DNA of 64,000 nt. Source: Marinobacter sp. SS13-12. GTDB taxonomy: Bacteria > Pseudomonadota > Gammaproteobacteria > Pseudomonadales > Oleiphilaceae. The notes beneath the pieces were generated by a model. The model saw nothing but the letters and a program-made list of their open reading frames with translations, made no database searches and was not told where the DNA came from. Shown one piece after another: positions 43,742 through 53,419 of this stretch (within the stretch, counting starts at the first letter, position 1; each line of letters opens with the position of its first letter). The translations under genes were made by a program, and so were the position numbers. The stretch lies in assembly GCF_030227115.1 (NCBI RefSeq), contig NZ_JASSUA010000001.1, positions 434,001 to 498,000 on the forward strand, given 5' to 3'.

Positions 43742-44170
43742 ATGAGCGACGATCAGTCAGGCAGCCCCCAGAGCCCCGACAATCAACAGGACGAAGACGC
43801 CATTGCCTTTGCCCAAGGGCTTTTTGAACTGGCCCGGAATGGCGGCGCGGGCCCACTCAGCGTTATGCTCAACGCTGGCGTACCGGTGGACATACGCACC
43901 AACACCGGCGACAGCCTGCTGATGCTGGCCTGCGCCAACGGTCACGCCGACACCGCCGGTTTGCTGCTGGACGCAGGCGCAAACCCCGACCTGCGTAATG
44001 ATCAGCTGCAAACGCCGCTTATAGCCGCCGTCCTGGCCGGTCATGCAGCTTTGGTCGACCGCCTGCTTGAGGCGGGGGCGGATACATCGTTAACGGATGC
44101 GGATGGGCATTCCGCTCTGGATCTGGCCAGATCCATGGGGGCAGAAGACGCCATCAGAGCGCTATCGTAG
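43742..44170 (+). CDS. Ankyrin-repeat protein
   Basis: 142 residues from ATG 43742 after AGAGGAAT. After an acidic, polar N-terminus come about three ankyrin repeats: TGDSLLMLACANGHADTAGLL, LQTPLIAAVLAGHAALVDRLL and DGHSALDLARSMG (shown in part, each under 20 residues by block). It is a small cytoplasmic protein-binding scaffold. No signal peptide is present. Its end is 10 bases from the convergent rlmA gene. Confidence 0.85.
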   Translation: MSDDQSGSPQSPDNQQDEDAIAFAQGLFELARNGGAGPLSVMLNAGVPVDIRTNTGDSLLMLACANGHADTAGLLLDAGANPDLRNDQLQTPLIAAVLAGHAALVDRLLEAGADTSLTDADGHSALDLARSMGAEDAIRALS

Positions 44171-44180
44171 CCTTGTTCAC

Positions 44181-45020
44181 TTATCGGAAAAATCGTCGCA
44201 AGGTCACCTCAACGGTGACCGTCAGGGCTTCAAGTGCCTCGGCACGTGCACGGCCCTCTGCCGAGGCCCGGTACAGATGCGGCGTCATTGCCAGTAAGTC
44301 GGCAATGGCATCCTGGCTGTCCAGGGTCAGTGGGTAGCAGACAGTTTCCATGCCCAGTGGCGAGAAGCCCTCGGGTGCCTGCTCCGCAGTCGACTTCTCG
44401 GGCTTCAGTGAGGGATAGATAATCTCCCGCAGTTCCCGCAGATGATTTGGGCCTGCATCTGCCTGGATCAATACGCCACCGGGTTTCAGCACGCGGGCGA
44501 ACTCGGAATAGACAGGAAAACCGAACAGACAGAGAACCCGGTCCAGAGTCCCGGGTAACACCGGGAGATTGGCGTTGCTGCCCACTACCCAGCGGGGGCG
44601 TTTGTCCTGTTTCGCAGCCGCCAGGGTTGCCCACTTGGAGATATCCAGCCCCATCAGCGAGAGAGGAAGGTCCGTGGTTGCCAGTGCCAGTTCCCGCAGG
44701 TAATAGCCTTCGCCACAACCCGCGTCCATGCAGGTCAGCGGGTTGGTATCGCCAACGGTATCTTTCAACACGGCGGTCGTCACGGCCTCGGCGATGGGCC
44801 GGTAATAACCGGTATTGAGGAAGCGCTGGCGGGCGGCCACCATGGCCTTGCTGTCGCCGGGGTCCAGCGAACGCTTCCTCTGTACCGGCAACAGATGAAT
44901 ATAGCCCTGGCGGGCAACGTCAAAACTGTGGCCCGCCGGGCAATGCCAGCAGGCTCCGGCCTGGGTCAGGGGATCACCATCGAGTGGGCAGGCAAGTGCA
45001 TTGAACGCGTCTATGCTCAT
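44181..45020 (-). CDS. rlmA: 23S rRNA (guanine-N1)-methyltransferase
   Basis: 279 residues. The N-terminal zinc finger has CPLDGD, WHCPAGH and HSFD (Cys near 11 and 27, His near 31). QGYIHLLPVQRKRSLDPGDSKAM (core: GYIHLLPVQRK) is the RlmA/RrmA signature. The SAM-binding motif MDAGCGEGYYLREL (about 97-110) follows. It methylates the N1 of G745 in E. coli numbering of 23S rRNA. Confidence 0.9.
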   Translation of the reverse strand: MSIDAFNALACPLDGDPLTQAGACWHCPAGHSFDVARQGYIHLLPVQRKRSLDPGDSKAMVAARQRFLNTGYYRPIAEAVTTAVLKDTVGDTNPLTCMDAGCGEGYYLRELALATTDLPLSLMGLDISKWATLAAAKQDKRPRWVVGSNANLPVLPGTLDRVLCLFGFPVYSEFARVLKPGGVLIQADAGPNHLRELREIIYPSLKPEKSTAEQAPEGFSPLGMETVCYPLTLDSQDAIADLLAMTPHLYRASAEGRARAEALEALTVTVEVTLRRFFR

Positions 45021-45112
45021 GGGCAGGCGGGCTCCGGCATTGTCATCCGGCTTGAGAACCCGTGGGCAAATGCCCAGAATAGCGGCGCAGCGATCAGACG
45101 AGGACAGCCACC

Positions 45113-45850
45113 TTGAAGGGCGAAATTATCCATTACACACGGGACGCACTCGGTGGCATTCTGGTGATCGACTATCGCAAACATAGGGTGATGACCTTTG
45201 ATTCGGTATTCGAACAGAGCAAGATAGATCGCCACAGGCCCCACCTTCCCGTTCACGAATACAGCCGTGCAATGCTGTTGCCCGTGGCATTTTCGCAACC
45301 AGCCCATGTGACCGTTCTGGGTCTGGGCGGCGGGGTGATGGCCAATGCGCTGCTGCATCTGCTGCCCGACTGCCAGGTCCGTGCCGTGGAGTTGCGGCCC
45401 AGCGTACTGCAAGTGGCCCGGGAGTATTTCAGCCTGCCGCACTCCGCCAACCTGACTGTCACCCTAGGTGATGCACGGGACGCCATCGGTCAGGCGCCGG
45501 ACAGCAGCACCGACCTGATCCTGGCAGACCTGTACAACTCGGACCGCATGAGCCCCACGCAAGCCCAGCGGGAGTTTATCAGACAATGCAGCCGGGTTCT
45601 CAGCGGCAGCGGCTGGCTCTCCATCAACTATCACCGCACACCGGACCTCAACAGCCCACTGTTCCGCCAGCTCCGCGGGGAATTTGCAGTGCTGTTGCTG
45701 TTCAAGAGCAAAACCAACAATACCGTCCTGTTTGCCAGCAAGCAGCCTTTCGAAGCATTGCATACCAAAGACCCGGCGCTGGTGAGCCTGGAAAAACGTC
45801 TGCCCATTGACTGGCGCCGGCTGATGGCTCGGGTAATCCGGCTCACCTGA
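45113..45850 (+). CDS. Spermidine-synthase-like methyltransferase-fold protein
   Basis: 245 residues from a TTG at 45113 preceded by GAGGAC; no in-frame ATG gives a complete N-terminus. The Rossmann domain contains VTVLGLGGGVMANALLHLL (about 63-81), then an acidic strand end VRAVELRP (about 87-94) and LTVTLGDARDAI (about 113-124), like SpeE proteins. Several residues of the putrescine site are not evident, so the substrate is uncertain. Confidence 0.78.
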   Translation: MKGEIIHYTRDALGGILVIDYRKHRVMTFDSVFEQSKIDRHRPHLPVHEYSRAMLLPVAFSQPAHVTVLGLGGGVMANALLHLLPDCQVRAVELRPSVLQVAREYFSLPHSANLTVTLGDARDAIGQAPDSSTDLILADLYNSDRMSPTQAQREFIRQCSRVLSGSGWLSINYHRTPDLNSPLFRQLRGEFAVLLLFKSKTNNTVLFASKQPFEALHTKDPALVSLEKRLPIDWRRLMARVIRLT

Positions 45851-45988
45851 GCCGGCCGGACCATCCACCTCACTCCCCCATTTCTCCTCACAAAGTAGCA
45901 CGCCCACGGCTCTCAGGTAGCATTGTGCGGGGTTGGCAAACCTCTAGCATTGGCATAACCAACAAAAAGAAATCTCTGGAGAATTGCC

Positions 45989-48091
45989 ATGCTGGGGCGG
46001 CTGTTGCTGCTTTTGGTTACTGTCAGTTTTTTGCAAGCGGCTCATGGCGCGCTGGACGATGAAAAGCGGGCAATGATCCAGGCGCTGTTTCCCAAAGCCA
46101 CGGAAATCCGTGACACGTTGCCGGATTATCCCGTTTACCCCGTGTACCAGCTGCAGGAACTGCTGGGGTACGCCTACGAGTCCCTGGATCTGAGTCGGCT
46201 TCAGGGCTTCGCCGGGAAGCCCATCAGCATGCTGATCGGGCTGGACACCCGCGGCCGCTTTACCGGTGTCCGTATCCTCAACCACCACGAGCCAGTGTTC
46301 CTCCATGGGTTGGGTGAAGAGCCCCTGTTCGAGTTCATCAGCCAGTACAAGGACCGCTCGCTGACGGAGCAGATTATTGTCAGTACCTCCGGCAATCGCA
46401 CCGGCAAGGATTCCGACGGTAATGTGGTGCGCTTCGACGGGGTGAGCAAAGCCACCGTCTCGGTGCTGATCATCAACGACACCATTCTCTCCTCTGCCCT
46501 CAAGGTAGCCCGGGAAAAACTGGAAGGCTTCTCCCAGGAGGCACCGACCAGGGCCAGGCCAGACTTCTACGAGCCTCTGTCCTGGCCGGAACTGCTCGAC
46601 CGTGGCTACATCGGCCACTTCCGTCTTGGCCCTGATGGTTTCCAACAAAAAACCGGACACACGCTTTCCGATTACCCGGAAATGCCGGAACCGGAGCCTG
46701 GAGAGCCCTTCACGGAACTGTTCTTTGGCTACATCAACGCCCCCATGGTGGGCCGCAACCTGCTGGGTGATGACGGATTTGCCAGGCTAAAGGAACGCAT
46801 CGGGCCGGATTCCCAGATCCTGGCGGTCCTGTCACGCGGCCTTTATCCTCACCTGTCCGACGACTTCACGCCGGGCAGCTCACCAGGAAGGCTTGGCTTA
46901 CAGCAGAACAACCTGGCGGTTGAGATTCGAGACATCAATGTGTTTGACCAGAACATCCACCTCCGTGCTGATGGCATGCCGGATGTGGCAATGGCCTCCC
47001 TGTTTCGGGTGGGTGGTAACGCAGGTTTCAATCCCGGCGCCGACGCTACTCTGAAAATGAGCGTTACCCTGCGCAAGAACCATCTGGTGGCCGATAGTAC
47101 TGAGCTCGACATTCCGGTGACCTTTGCCAGCGAGCTGTTCGAAACCGTCGAGGTTGCGCCGCGACCGGAGGACAATCGCCCACCCGTGTGGATCGGGCTC
47201 TGGAAAGAACGCTGGCTGACAATTTCGATACTGGTGGCGAGCCTCACCATACTTACCGTGTTTTTTGCCCGCCAGCGCACTCTGAGCCGGCACCCCAGGC
47301 TGGTGCACCGTTTCCGCTGGGGCTTCCTGCTCTTCACCCTTTTCTTTATCGGCTTTTATGCCCAGGGTCAGCTTTCGGTGGTGAATATCTACACCCTGTT
47401 CCTGTCCATCTGGGACGGCTTTTCCCTGAATGTTTTCCTGATGGATCCGGTGTTGTTCATTCTCTGGACCTACACCTTCATCAGTCTGTTTATCTGGGGC
47501 CGGGGGCTTTTCTGTGGCTGGCTGTGCCCGTTTGGTGCGCTGCAGGAGATGTCTGCCTGGCTGGGCGAAAAGCTGAAATTCCGGCAGGTGAAAGTACCGG
47601 AGAACTGGCATCGTCGGTTAATTCTGCTGAAGTACCCGATTCTGCTGGTACTGATTGGCACCGCCTTCTATTCGCTGGAGCTGGCGGAAAAGCTGGTGGA
47701 AGTGGAGCCGTTCAAAACCGGCATCACGCTGTATTTCGTGCGCTACTGGCCCTTCGTGGTGTACGCACTCGGCCTGCTGGTGATCGGCATGTTCATTCAC
47801 AAGTTCTACTGTCGTTACCTGTGCCCGCTGGGGGCTGGCCTGGCAGTCCTCGGCAGGCTGCGCCTGTTCAGCTGGCTGGACCGGGTCGAGCTTTGTGGCA
47901 AGCCCTGCCAGCACTGCAAGAACAGTTGCGGCATCAATGCCATCCACAAGGACGGACGCATTGACTATGACGAATGCATCCAGTGTCTCGAGTGCGTGGT
48001 GATTCTGAAAGACGAGGACCAGTGCGTGGACAAAGTGCTACAGAAAAAACGACAGCGGCAGGCCCATATACTGGCTACGGATGCGGGCTGA
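45989..48091 (+). CDS. NosR/NirI-like flavo- and iron-sulfur membrane protein
   Basis: 700 residues. A signal segment leads to a periplasmic FMN-binding domain (about 25-190); GVSKATVS (about 150-157) fits its covalent flavinylation site. Several membrane helices follow. The polyferredoxin part has CGWLCPFGALQEM and CRYLCPLGAGLAV as paired CxxxCP motifs. Two clusters near the C-terminus are CGKPCQHCKNSC and CIQCLECV. NosR passes electrons for nitrous oxide reduction. No nosZ or nosD is in the window, so this may serve another periplasmic acceptor. Confidence 0.87.
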   Translation: MLGRLLLLLVTVSFLQAAHGALDDEKRAMIQALFPKATEIRDTLPDYPVYPVYQLQELLGYAYESLDLSRLQGFAGKPISMLIGLDTRGRFTGVRILNHHEPVFLHGLGEEPLFEFISQYKDRSLTEQIIVSTSGNRTGKDSDGNVVRFDGVSKATVSVLIINDTILSSALKVAREKLEGFSQEAPTRARPDFYEPLSWPELLDRGYIGHFRLGPDGFQQKTGHTLSDYPEMPEPEPGEPFTELFFGYINAPMVGRNLLGDDGFARLKERIGPDSQILAVLSRGLYPHLSDDFTPGSSPGRLGLQQNNLAVEIRDINVFDQNIHLRADGMPDVAMASLFRVGGNAGFNPGADATLKMSVTLRKNHLVADSTELDIPVTFASELFETVEVAPRPEDNRPPVWIGLWKERWLTISILVASLTILTVFFARQRTLSRHPRLVHRFRWGFLLFTLFFIGFYAQGQLSVVNIYTLFLSIWDGFSLNVFLMDPVLFILWTYTFISLFIWGRGLFCGWLCPFGALQEMSAWLGEKLKFRQVKVPENWHRRLILLKYPILLVLIGTAFYSLELAEKLVEVEPFKTGITLYFVRYWPFVVYALGLLVIGMFIHKFYCRYLCPLGAGLAVLGRLRLFSWLDRVELCGKPCQHCKNSCGINAIHKDGRIDYDECIQCLECVVILKDEDQCVDKVLQKKRQRQAHILATDAG

Positions 48092-48125
48092 GCCGCACCC
48101 GTGAGGCCGGGAATGAACAGTCCCG

Positions 48126-48680
48126 TTACTTTTTCTTTTCCCAGGCAAACTTCTTGAACGGCTCATCAACCGGGGTTTCGGCAATGTGGTTGATGTAGTT
48201 GCTCATGGTCTTCTGGGACAACACCAGAATAACCTCCAGTACCTGGCGGTGTTTGTAGCCGGCACTGTAGAAGGCATCCAGGTCTTCCTTGCTGACATTG
48301 CCATTTTTGTTCATCACCGCAAGGGTGAAGGTTCTCAGGGCTTCAAGCTTGTCGCTGGGCAGGGGTTTTTCATCCCGCAACGGGTTGATGATGTCGTCTG
48401 ACACTTCCATCATCTTGGCAATACCAGTATGCGCGGGCACACAGTAGTGACAGGCATTCTCGACATTGATGGTCTGCCAGACCACGGTCTTTTCGTCGTT
48501 GTCGAAACTGCTGTCCAGTACCAGCTGATGCAGTTTCTGATATGCTTCCAGAACGCCTGGGGCTTCTGCCATCACTGCGTGCAGCCCGGGGATCATGCCG
48601 AACCCCTTCAGGGACTTTTCAAGCAATGGCCTGGATTTTTCCGGTGCGGACTCCACATCGTGAACAGGGAAATCTGACAT
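48126..48680 (-). CDS. AhpD-like carboxymuconolactone decarboxylase-family protein
   Basis: 184 residues. The redox motif ENACHYCVPAHTG (about 74-86) matches the E-x-x-C-x-x-C-x-x-x-H of AhpD-type alkylhydroperoxidase proteins. The helical CMD fold surrounds it. It probably reduces peroxides with a thiol partner. It is divergent from a TetR gene and two TTGAGTGA-type boxes lie between them, so it is likely TetR-controlled. Confidence 0.86.
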   Translation of the reverse strand: MSDFPVHDVESAPEKSRPLLEKSLKGFGMIPGLHAVMAEAPGVLEAYQKLHQLVLDSSFDNDEKTVVWQTINVENACHYCVPAHTGIAKMMEVSDDIINPLRDEKPLPSDKLEALRTFTLAVMNKNGNVSKEDLDAFYSAGYKHRQVLEVILVLSQKTMSNYINHIAETPVDEPFKKFAWEKKK

Positions 48681-48703
48681 AACGTTCTCCTCGGATATCG
48701 ATT

Positions 48704-48759
48704 CTTGAGTGATTGCTCACTTACACTTCCACCGTAACTGTTATTGAGTGATCACTCAA
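48704..48759. promoter_or_regulatory. Two TTGAGTGATnnCTCA boxes, likely TetR operators
   Basis: TTGAGTGATCACTCAA at 48744-48759 is a perfect 16-base palindrome. A near copy, TTGAGTGATTGCTCAC, begins at 48704, 40 bases away, about four helix turns. They sit between the divergent AhpD-like and TetR genes. Confidence 0.8.
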
Positions 48760-48804
48760 GTTATGATTGAGAATGATTTCAACCACCAGATGTTGGTAGG
48801 CACA

Positions 48805-49410
48805 ATGGCCAGAAATGCTCGCTATGATCGACAAGTCGCCCTGGAAAAAGCCATGAACCTGTTTTGGGAGCGCGGCTACAGCGGCGCTTCCATGAAGCAG
48901 ATCGAACAGGCGCTGGACATGCGCCCGGGCAGTATCTACGCCACGTTTGGAAACAAGGACGGTCTGTTTGGTGAAGCCCTGGCTGCTTACGCCCGGCAAG
49001 GAGGCGCTGAGCTCCGTGAGCACCTGGCCGGGTATTCGTCGGTGCTGGACGGGCTTCAGGGGTACCTTCGTCATATTGCCCGTCAGTCGAGCCCGGAGGA
49101 AGTATCACCTTCCCGGGCATGCATGGTTGTGAAAACCCTGCTGGAAGCGAGCAATACCAACACAGCCATCGCGGACCAGGCAAATGCGATTCTGGGTGCC
49201 ATCGAACAGTCGCTGACGGAGCTTCTTGAGCAGGCAAAAATCCAGGGCGAACTGAAGCCGGATACCGATTGTGCCCGGCTGGCACGGTTTCTCCAGGCGC
49301 AGCTTATCGGTCTGCGCTCATTTGCTCAGCGGGAGATCAGCCCTGACAGGGTCACCGAGCTTGCGGACGATATGGCCGCTACTCTGGACAACTTTCGCGC
49401 CCGCCACTGA
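48805..49410 (+). CDS. TetR-family regulator
   Basis: About 201 residues from ATG 48805; ATG 48763 and a GTG at 48748 are possible but the latter lies inside the palindromic operator. Helix-turn-helix: GASMKQIEQALDMRPGSIYA, then TFGNKDGLFGEAL, the typical TetR DNA-binding end. The C-terminal domain resembles the NemR/AcuR-like group (RACMVVKTLLEAS). It likely represses the AhpD-like gene and itself in response to an electrophile or oxidant. Confidence 0.88.
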   Translation: MARNARYDRQVALEKAMNLFWERGYSGASMKQIEQALDMRPGSIYATFGNKDGLFGEALAAYARQGGAELREHLAGYSSVLDGLQGYLRHIARQSSPEEVSPSRACMVVKTLLEASNTNTAIADQANAILGAIEQSLTELLEQAKIQGELKPDTDCARLARFLQAQLIGLRSFAQREISPDRVTELADDMAATLDNFRARH

Positions 49411-49439
49411 GTCTTTTTTCACTTCAGGAACCCCATGTT

Positions 49440-50750
49440 ATGGAAAACCTGCACCATATCGTTGTCGTAGGCGGTGGCGCGGGCGGCCTTGAACTGGTCA
49501 CCCGCCTTGGCAACAAACTCGGAAAAAAGCGCAAGGCCCGTATTACCCTGGTGGACGCCGGCCTGACCCATGTCTGGAAACCCTTGCTCCATGAGGTGGC
49601 CTCTGGCTCCCTGGACGCCAGCGCCAACGAAATCAATTACCGGGCCCATGCCCGCAAGCACCACTACGAATTCCAGCTGGGCCGGATGAACGGGCTTGAT
49701 CGTGATGCAAAAGCAGTCGTCATTGCGGCCTTCCACGACGAAGAAGGCAAGGAGGTGGTTCCGGAACGCCACATTGGCTATGACACACTGGTGATTGCGG
49801 TGGGGAGTAACGCCAATGATTTTGGAACCCCTGGTGCCCAGGAGCACTGCCTGTTTCTGGACAGCCTGAACCAGGCCCGACGCTTTCACAACCTGATGCT
49901 CAACGCCTTTCTGCGCAAGAACCATGAAGCCTATTCCGGCAACGGCCATGAGCTGCCGATTACCATCATCGGTGCCGGCGCCACCGGTGTCGAGCTGGCT
50001 GCAGAGTTACGCCTGGCTTCCCGGGAACTGCCGGTTTACGGCATGAACCACCTGCGACCAGAGGACGTCTCCATCACTGTTATTGAAGCTGCGGAGCGAA
50101 TTCTGCCGGCACTTCCGGCGCGGTTGTCAGCCGCAGCAACTCGCGAGCTTGAGCACCAGAACGTCAGGGTGATGACAGGCCAGCCTGTCAGCGAAATCCG
50201 CGACGTCGCGCTGGTCATGAAAGACGGCACCGAGCTTGCCTCCGAGATGACCATATGGGCGGCGGGCATCAAGGCCCCGGCTTTCCTGTCAGCGCTTGAG
50301 GGGATCGAGACCAATCGCGGCAACCAGATAAAGGTCAAACAAACCCTCGAATCCACCACCGATCCGGATATTTTCGCCTTTGGTGACTGTGCCGAATGCC
50401 CCCAGCCGGATTCGGATCGCCCGGTGCCACCCCGCGCACAGGCGGCTCACCAACAGGCGGATGTGCTGTTCCAGACGCTGCGCAATCGCCTGGAAGGAGA
50501 GCAAGCCGTGCCCTTCGTCTATAATGACCACGGCTCGCTGATCAACTTCAGCCGCTACACCACCGTGGGCAACCTGATGGGTAACCTGTCCGGCCGCAGC
50601 ATGTATATCGAAGGCAAGGTGGCGCGCCTGTTCTATGTTTCCCTGTACCGTATGCATCAGGTGGCCCTGCACGGTTTTCTGCGCACCGGAATGATATGGC
50701 TACTGGACAGAATCTCGCGCGCCATGCACCCGCGCCTGAAACTGCACTGA
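49440..50750 (+). CDS. ndh: Type II NADH:quinone dehydrogenase
   Basis: 436 residues. FAD site IVVVGGGAGGLELVTRLG (about 7-24) and NADH site ITIIGAGATGVELAAELR (about 166-183), the two dinucleotide folds of Ndh. WAAGIKAP (about 275) and FAFGDCAECPQP (about 313-324) are family motifs. It oxidises NADH and reduces quinone without pumping protons. The C-terminal MIWLLDRISRAMHP is the amphipathic membrane anchor. Confidence 0.93.
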   Translation: MENLHHIVVVGGGAGGLELVTRLGNKLGKKRKARITLVDAGLTHVWKPLLHEVASGSLDASANEINYRAHARKHHYEFQLGRMNGLDRDAKAVVIAAFHDEEGKEVVPERHIGYDTLVIAVGSNANDFGTPGAQEHCLFLDSLNQARRFHNLMLNAFLRKNHEAYSGNGHELPITIIGAGATGVELAAELRLASRELPVYGMNHLRPEDVSITVIEAAERILPALPARLSAAATRELEHQNVRVMTGQPVSEIRDVALVMKDGTELASEMTIWAAGIKAPAFLSALEGIETNRGNQIKVKQTLESTTDPDIFAFGDCAECPQPDSDRPVPPRAQAAHQQADVLFQTLRNRLEGEQAVPFVYNDHGSLINFSRYTTVGNLMGNLSGRSMYIEGKVARLFYVSLYRMHQVALHGFLRTGMIWLLDRISRAMHPRLKLH

Positions 50751-50801
50751 CGAAAACGTTAACCTGTTACTATCGAACTGTATTCCCAACCCGGAGCCGG
50801 A

Positions 50802-52517
50802 ATGGACCCGATTCTCACCCTGATCGGTGCATTGATGCTGGTGATCAGCATCATGCTCAGCCCGCTGTCCAGCAGGCTGGGCATGCCGGTACTGCTGATT
50901 TTTCTCGTTGTCGGCATGATGATGGGGGAGGACGGCCCGGGCGGCCTTCTGTTTGATGATTTCGAACTGGCATTCCTGATCGCCAACCTCGCCCTGGGTG
51001 TCATTCTGCTGGATGGCGGCATGCGTACCCGGGCGGAAACCTTCCGGGTGGGATTACGCCCGGCACTGATCCTGGCGAGCTTTGGCGTATTCCTGACCGC
51101 CGCCGGAGCGGGTCTGGTGGCCTGGTGGGTATTTGACCTGCACTGGCTCACGGCGCTGCTGATCGGTGCCATTATATCTTCCACAGACGCGGCAGCGGTT
51201 TTTTCCCTGCTACAGGGCCGCGGTCTTCACCTGAATGAACGGGTCAGCGCCACCCTGGAAATCGAGTCTGGCAGCAACGACCCGATGGCCATTTTTCTCA
51301 CCCTGATGCTGGTCACCATGATCGAAGCCGGCGGCGCCTCCGAAGGCTGGATGGCCCTGGTGATGCTGGTAAAACAGTTCGGCATCGGCAGTGCCGTCGG
51401 TGTGGCCGGTGGCTTCATTGTGGTGGAAATGGCCAACCGCATCAGGCTCACGCCGTCACTGTACCCACTGCTGGTAGTAGCCGCTGGCATCATGGTGTTT
51501 TCCGGCACCAACGCCCTGGGCGGCAGTGGCTTCCTTGCAATCTACCTGACCGGCGTAATCATTGGTAACCGACCGGTACGCATGATGCCAATGATACTCC
51601 AGGTTCACGACGGCCTCGCCTGGCTGGCTCAGCTGTGTCTGTTCCTGATGCTCGGTTTGCTGGTAACGCCGTCTGAGCTTCTACCGCTGGCGGGTGGCGG
51701 GCTCATTCTCGCGTTTTCACTGATCTTCCTGATACGGCCAATCACAATAATGGCCACACTCTGGCCCTTCGGCTTTAACCGTCGGGAGCTCGGCTTTATC
51801 AGCTGGGTAGGTTTAAGGGGTGCCGTACCCATTGTACTGGCGCTGTTCCCGATCATCGCAGACATCCCCCAGGCCCAGCTGATTTTCCATGTGGCGTTTT
51901 TCATCGTGCTGGTATCACTGGTGGTTCAGGGCACCACCATGGCGCCACTGGCCAGAAAACTGCGGCTTGAGGTTCCGACGGGCGAAGCCCCGTATCGCCG
52001 CCTGCCCCTGGATGTGCCGGCTGCCGGTGACCACGAACTGATGCTTTTCCCGCTGAAAGGAGACGTCTGGGATACGCCCAAGCCCCTGGGCCAGTTACGC
52101 CTTCCGGACAATACCGCGATTGCCGGCGTTTTCCGCAAACGCACCTGCCATCAACCCACTCCGGACATGGAAGTGTCCACCGGTGACGTACTGGCCATGT
52201 TTGCCACCCCGGCCGTGTTACCGGAGCTGGGTAAAGCCCTCAGCGGTCGGCATACGCCGCGTTATCTTGCAGAGCGGGCATTCTTTGGCGATTTCGTGCT
52301 CAACGGCGATGCCCTGCTGGGTGATGTAGAGCAGGTCTATGGTATCGAGTTCGACGAACTGCCACCGGAGCTGTCGCTTGCCGAGTGCTTTGCCCGCCGC
52401 ACCAAGGGGCACCCGGTCGTGGGTGACAAGGTAAAACTGGGGCCGGTTACGCTGGTGGCCAGGGCGACAGAGGCGGACAGGGTGACGAAGGTTGGCCTGA
52501 AAATGGATAATGAATAA
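50802..52517 (+). CDS. cvrA: Potassium/proton antiporter (CvrA/NhaP2 family)
   Basis: 571 residues. About twelve membrane helices from the CPA1 family (SSTDAAAVFSLLQGRG with the transport Asp near 130; ESGSNDPMAIFLTLML near 150-166) fill residues 1-385. A cytoplasmic TrkA-C-like domain (about 400-490) and a further C-terminal CorC/HlyC-like domain (about 500-571) regulate the pore. This layout is that of K(+)/H(+) antiporters named CvrA, YcgO or NhaP2. Starts 51 bases after ndh. Confidence 0.9.
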   Translation: MDPILTLIGALMLVISIMLSPLSSRLGMPVLLIFLVVGMMMGEDGPGGLLFDDFELAFLIANLALGVILLDGGMRTRAETFRVGLRPALILASFGVFLTAAGAGLVAWWVFDLHWLTALLIGAIISSTDAAAVFSLLQGRGLHLNERVSATLEIESGSNDPMAIFLTLMLVTMIEAGGASEGWMALVMLVKQFGIGSAVGVAGGFIVVEMANRIRLTPSLYPLLVVAAGIMVFSGTNALGGSGFLAIYLTGVIIGNRPVRMMPMILQVHDGLAWLAQLCLFLMLGLLVTPSELLPLAGGGLILAFSLIFLIRPITIMATLWPFGFNRRELGFISWVGLRGAVPIVLALFPIIADIPQAQLIFHVAFFIVLVSLVVQGTTMAPLARKLRLEVPTGEAPYRRLPLDVPAAGDHELMLFPLKGDVWDTPKPLGQLRLPDNTAIAGVFRKRTCHQPTPDMEVSTGDVLAMFATPAVLPELGKALSGRHTPRYLAERAFFGDFVLNGDALLGDVEQVYGIEFDELPPELSLAECFARRTKGHPVVGDKVKLGPVTLVARATEADRVTKVGLKMDNE

Positions 52518-52572
52518 AATTCTTTAACAAAATCACGTCAAAACATTGGTTCGATTAACAAAATTCCTGTGC

Positions 52573-52586
52573 TATAACGTGTTATA
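52573..52586. promoter_or_regulatory. TATAAC-GT-GTTATA dyad upstream of L,D-transpeptidase
   Basis: TATAAC (52573-52578) and GTTATA (52581-52586) are complementary arms around GT, 16 bases before ATG 52603. It may act as -10 region, operator or both. Confidence 0.45.
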
Positions 52587-52602
52587 AAGTGTACAAACAT
52601 TA

Positions 52603-53190
52603 ATGATTGATTTGAGCATGCCTTTGAAGACGTTATTGCTGACCATCGCCACGCTGATCAGGAAGCTGACAGCCGTAAACATGACGGCCCTGGCCTGCCT
52701 GCTCGCCCTTGCCGGCAATCCGGCGACAGCGTCAGAATTGCCGATGGGAGCCATGGCGGAAGCACCGGAAGTCAGTGAGGTGCTGGTTCGTAAAGAGGAG
52801 CGCCGTCTCTACCTGCTTTCCGGCGAGCAGGTCGTGCGCAGCTATCGCATCGGCCTTGGTGATAATCCATCCGGTCACAAGCTCTTCGAAGGTGACAAAC
52901 GCACACCTGAAGGCGAATATGTGCTGGACTGGCGCAATCCCAACAGCGACTTCTACAAGTCCATCCACATTTCCTATCCGAACAAGCAGGATCGCGAAAT
53001 GGCTTCATCCTGGGGACTCGACCCCGGAGGCAGCATCATGATTCATGGCCTGCCCAACGAAGCCGGCGATATGGCATTTGCGTTCCTGGGCCTGGACTGG
53101 ACCGATGGCTGCATCGCCGTCAGTAATGAAGAGATGGACGAAATCTGGCAGCTGGTCGCCGACGGAACCCCCATCAGAATCGTTCCCTGA
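52603..53190 (+). CDS. L,D-transpeptidase (YkuD family), exported
   Basis: 195 residues. An N-terminal hydrophobic segment (NMTALACLLALAGNPATAS) is an export signal. The YkuD domain shows GSIMIHGLPN (about 143-152) and DWTDGCIAVSNEEMD (about 165-179), with the catalytic His and Cys. It forms 3-3 crosslinks in peptidoglycan or links Lpp-type lipoprotein to it. An Lpp-like lipoprotein gene (53420) follows, which fits the second role. An alternative ATG lies at 52618. Confidence 0.9.
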   Translation: MIDLSMPLKTLLLTIATLIRKLTAVNMTALACLLALAGNPATASELPMGAMAEAPEVSEVLVRKEERRLYLLSGEQVVRSYRIGLGDNPSGHKLFEGDKRTPEGEYVLDWRNPNSDFYKSIHISYPNKQDREMASSWGLDPGGSIMIHGLPNEAGDMAFAFLGLDWTDGCIAVSNEEMDEIWQLVADGTPIRIVP

Positions 53191-53419
53191 TGCCTTTGAT
53201 CCACCACCCTGTCTGTACCGTAGACTCTTACTGCAAAATTAAGTTGTTGTCATAACCTAGGAACTTTTACGTATCCTTAGTTAACATTTCTGTCTATAGT
53301 GTTTTACACTGTTTGACGACGCCGTTAGCAATTATTGCTATCGGCCCCGATTTGACAGAATGTCTGCACCAATGACTTCTGGAACGCAGGAAATAAAACG
53401 ACCAATAAGGGGATTTAGA

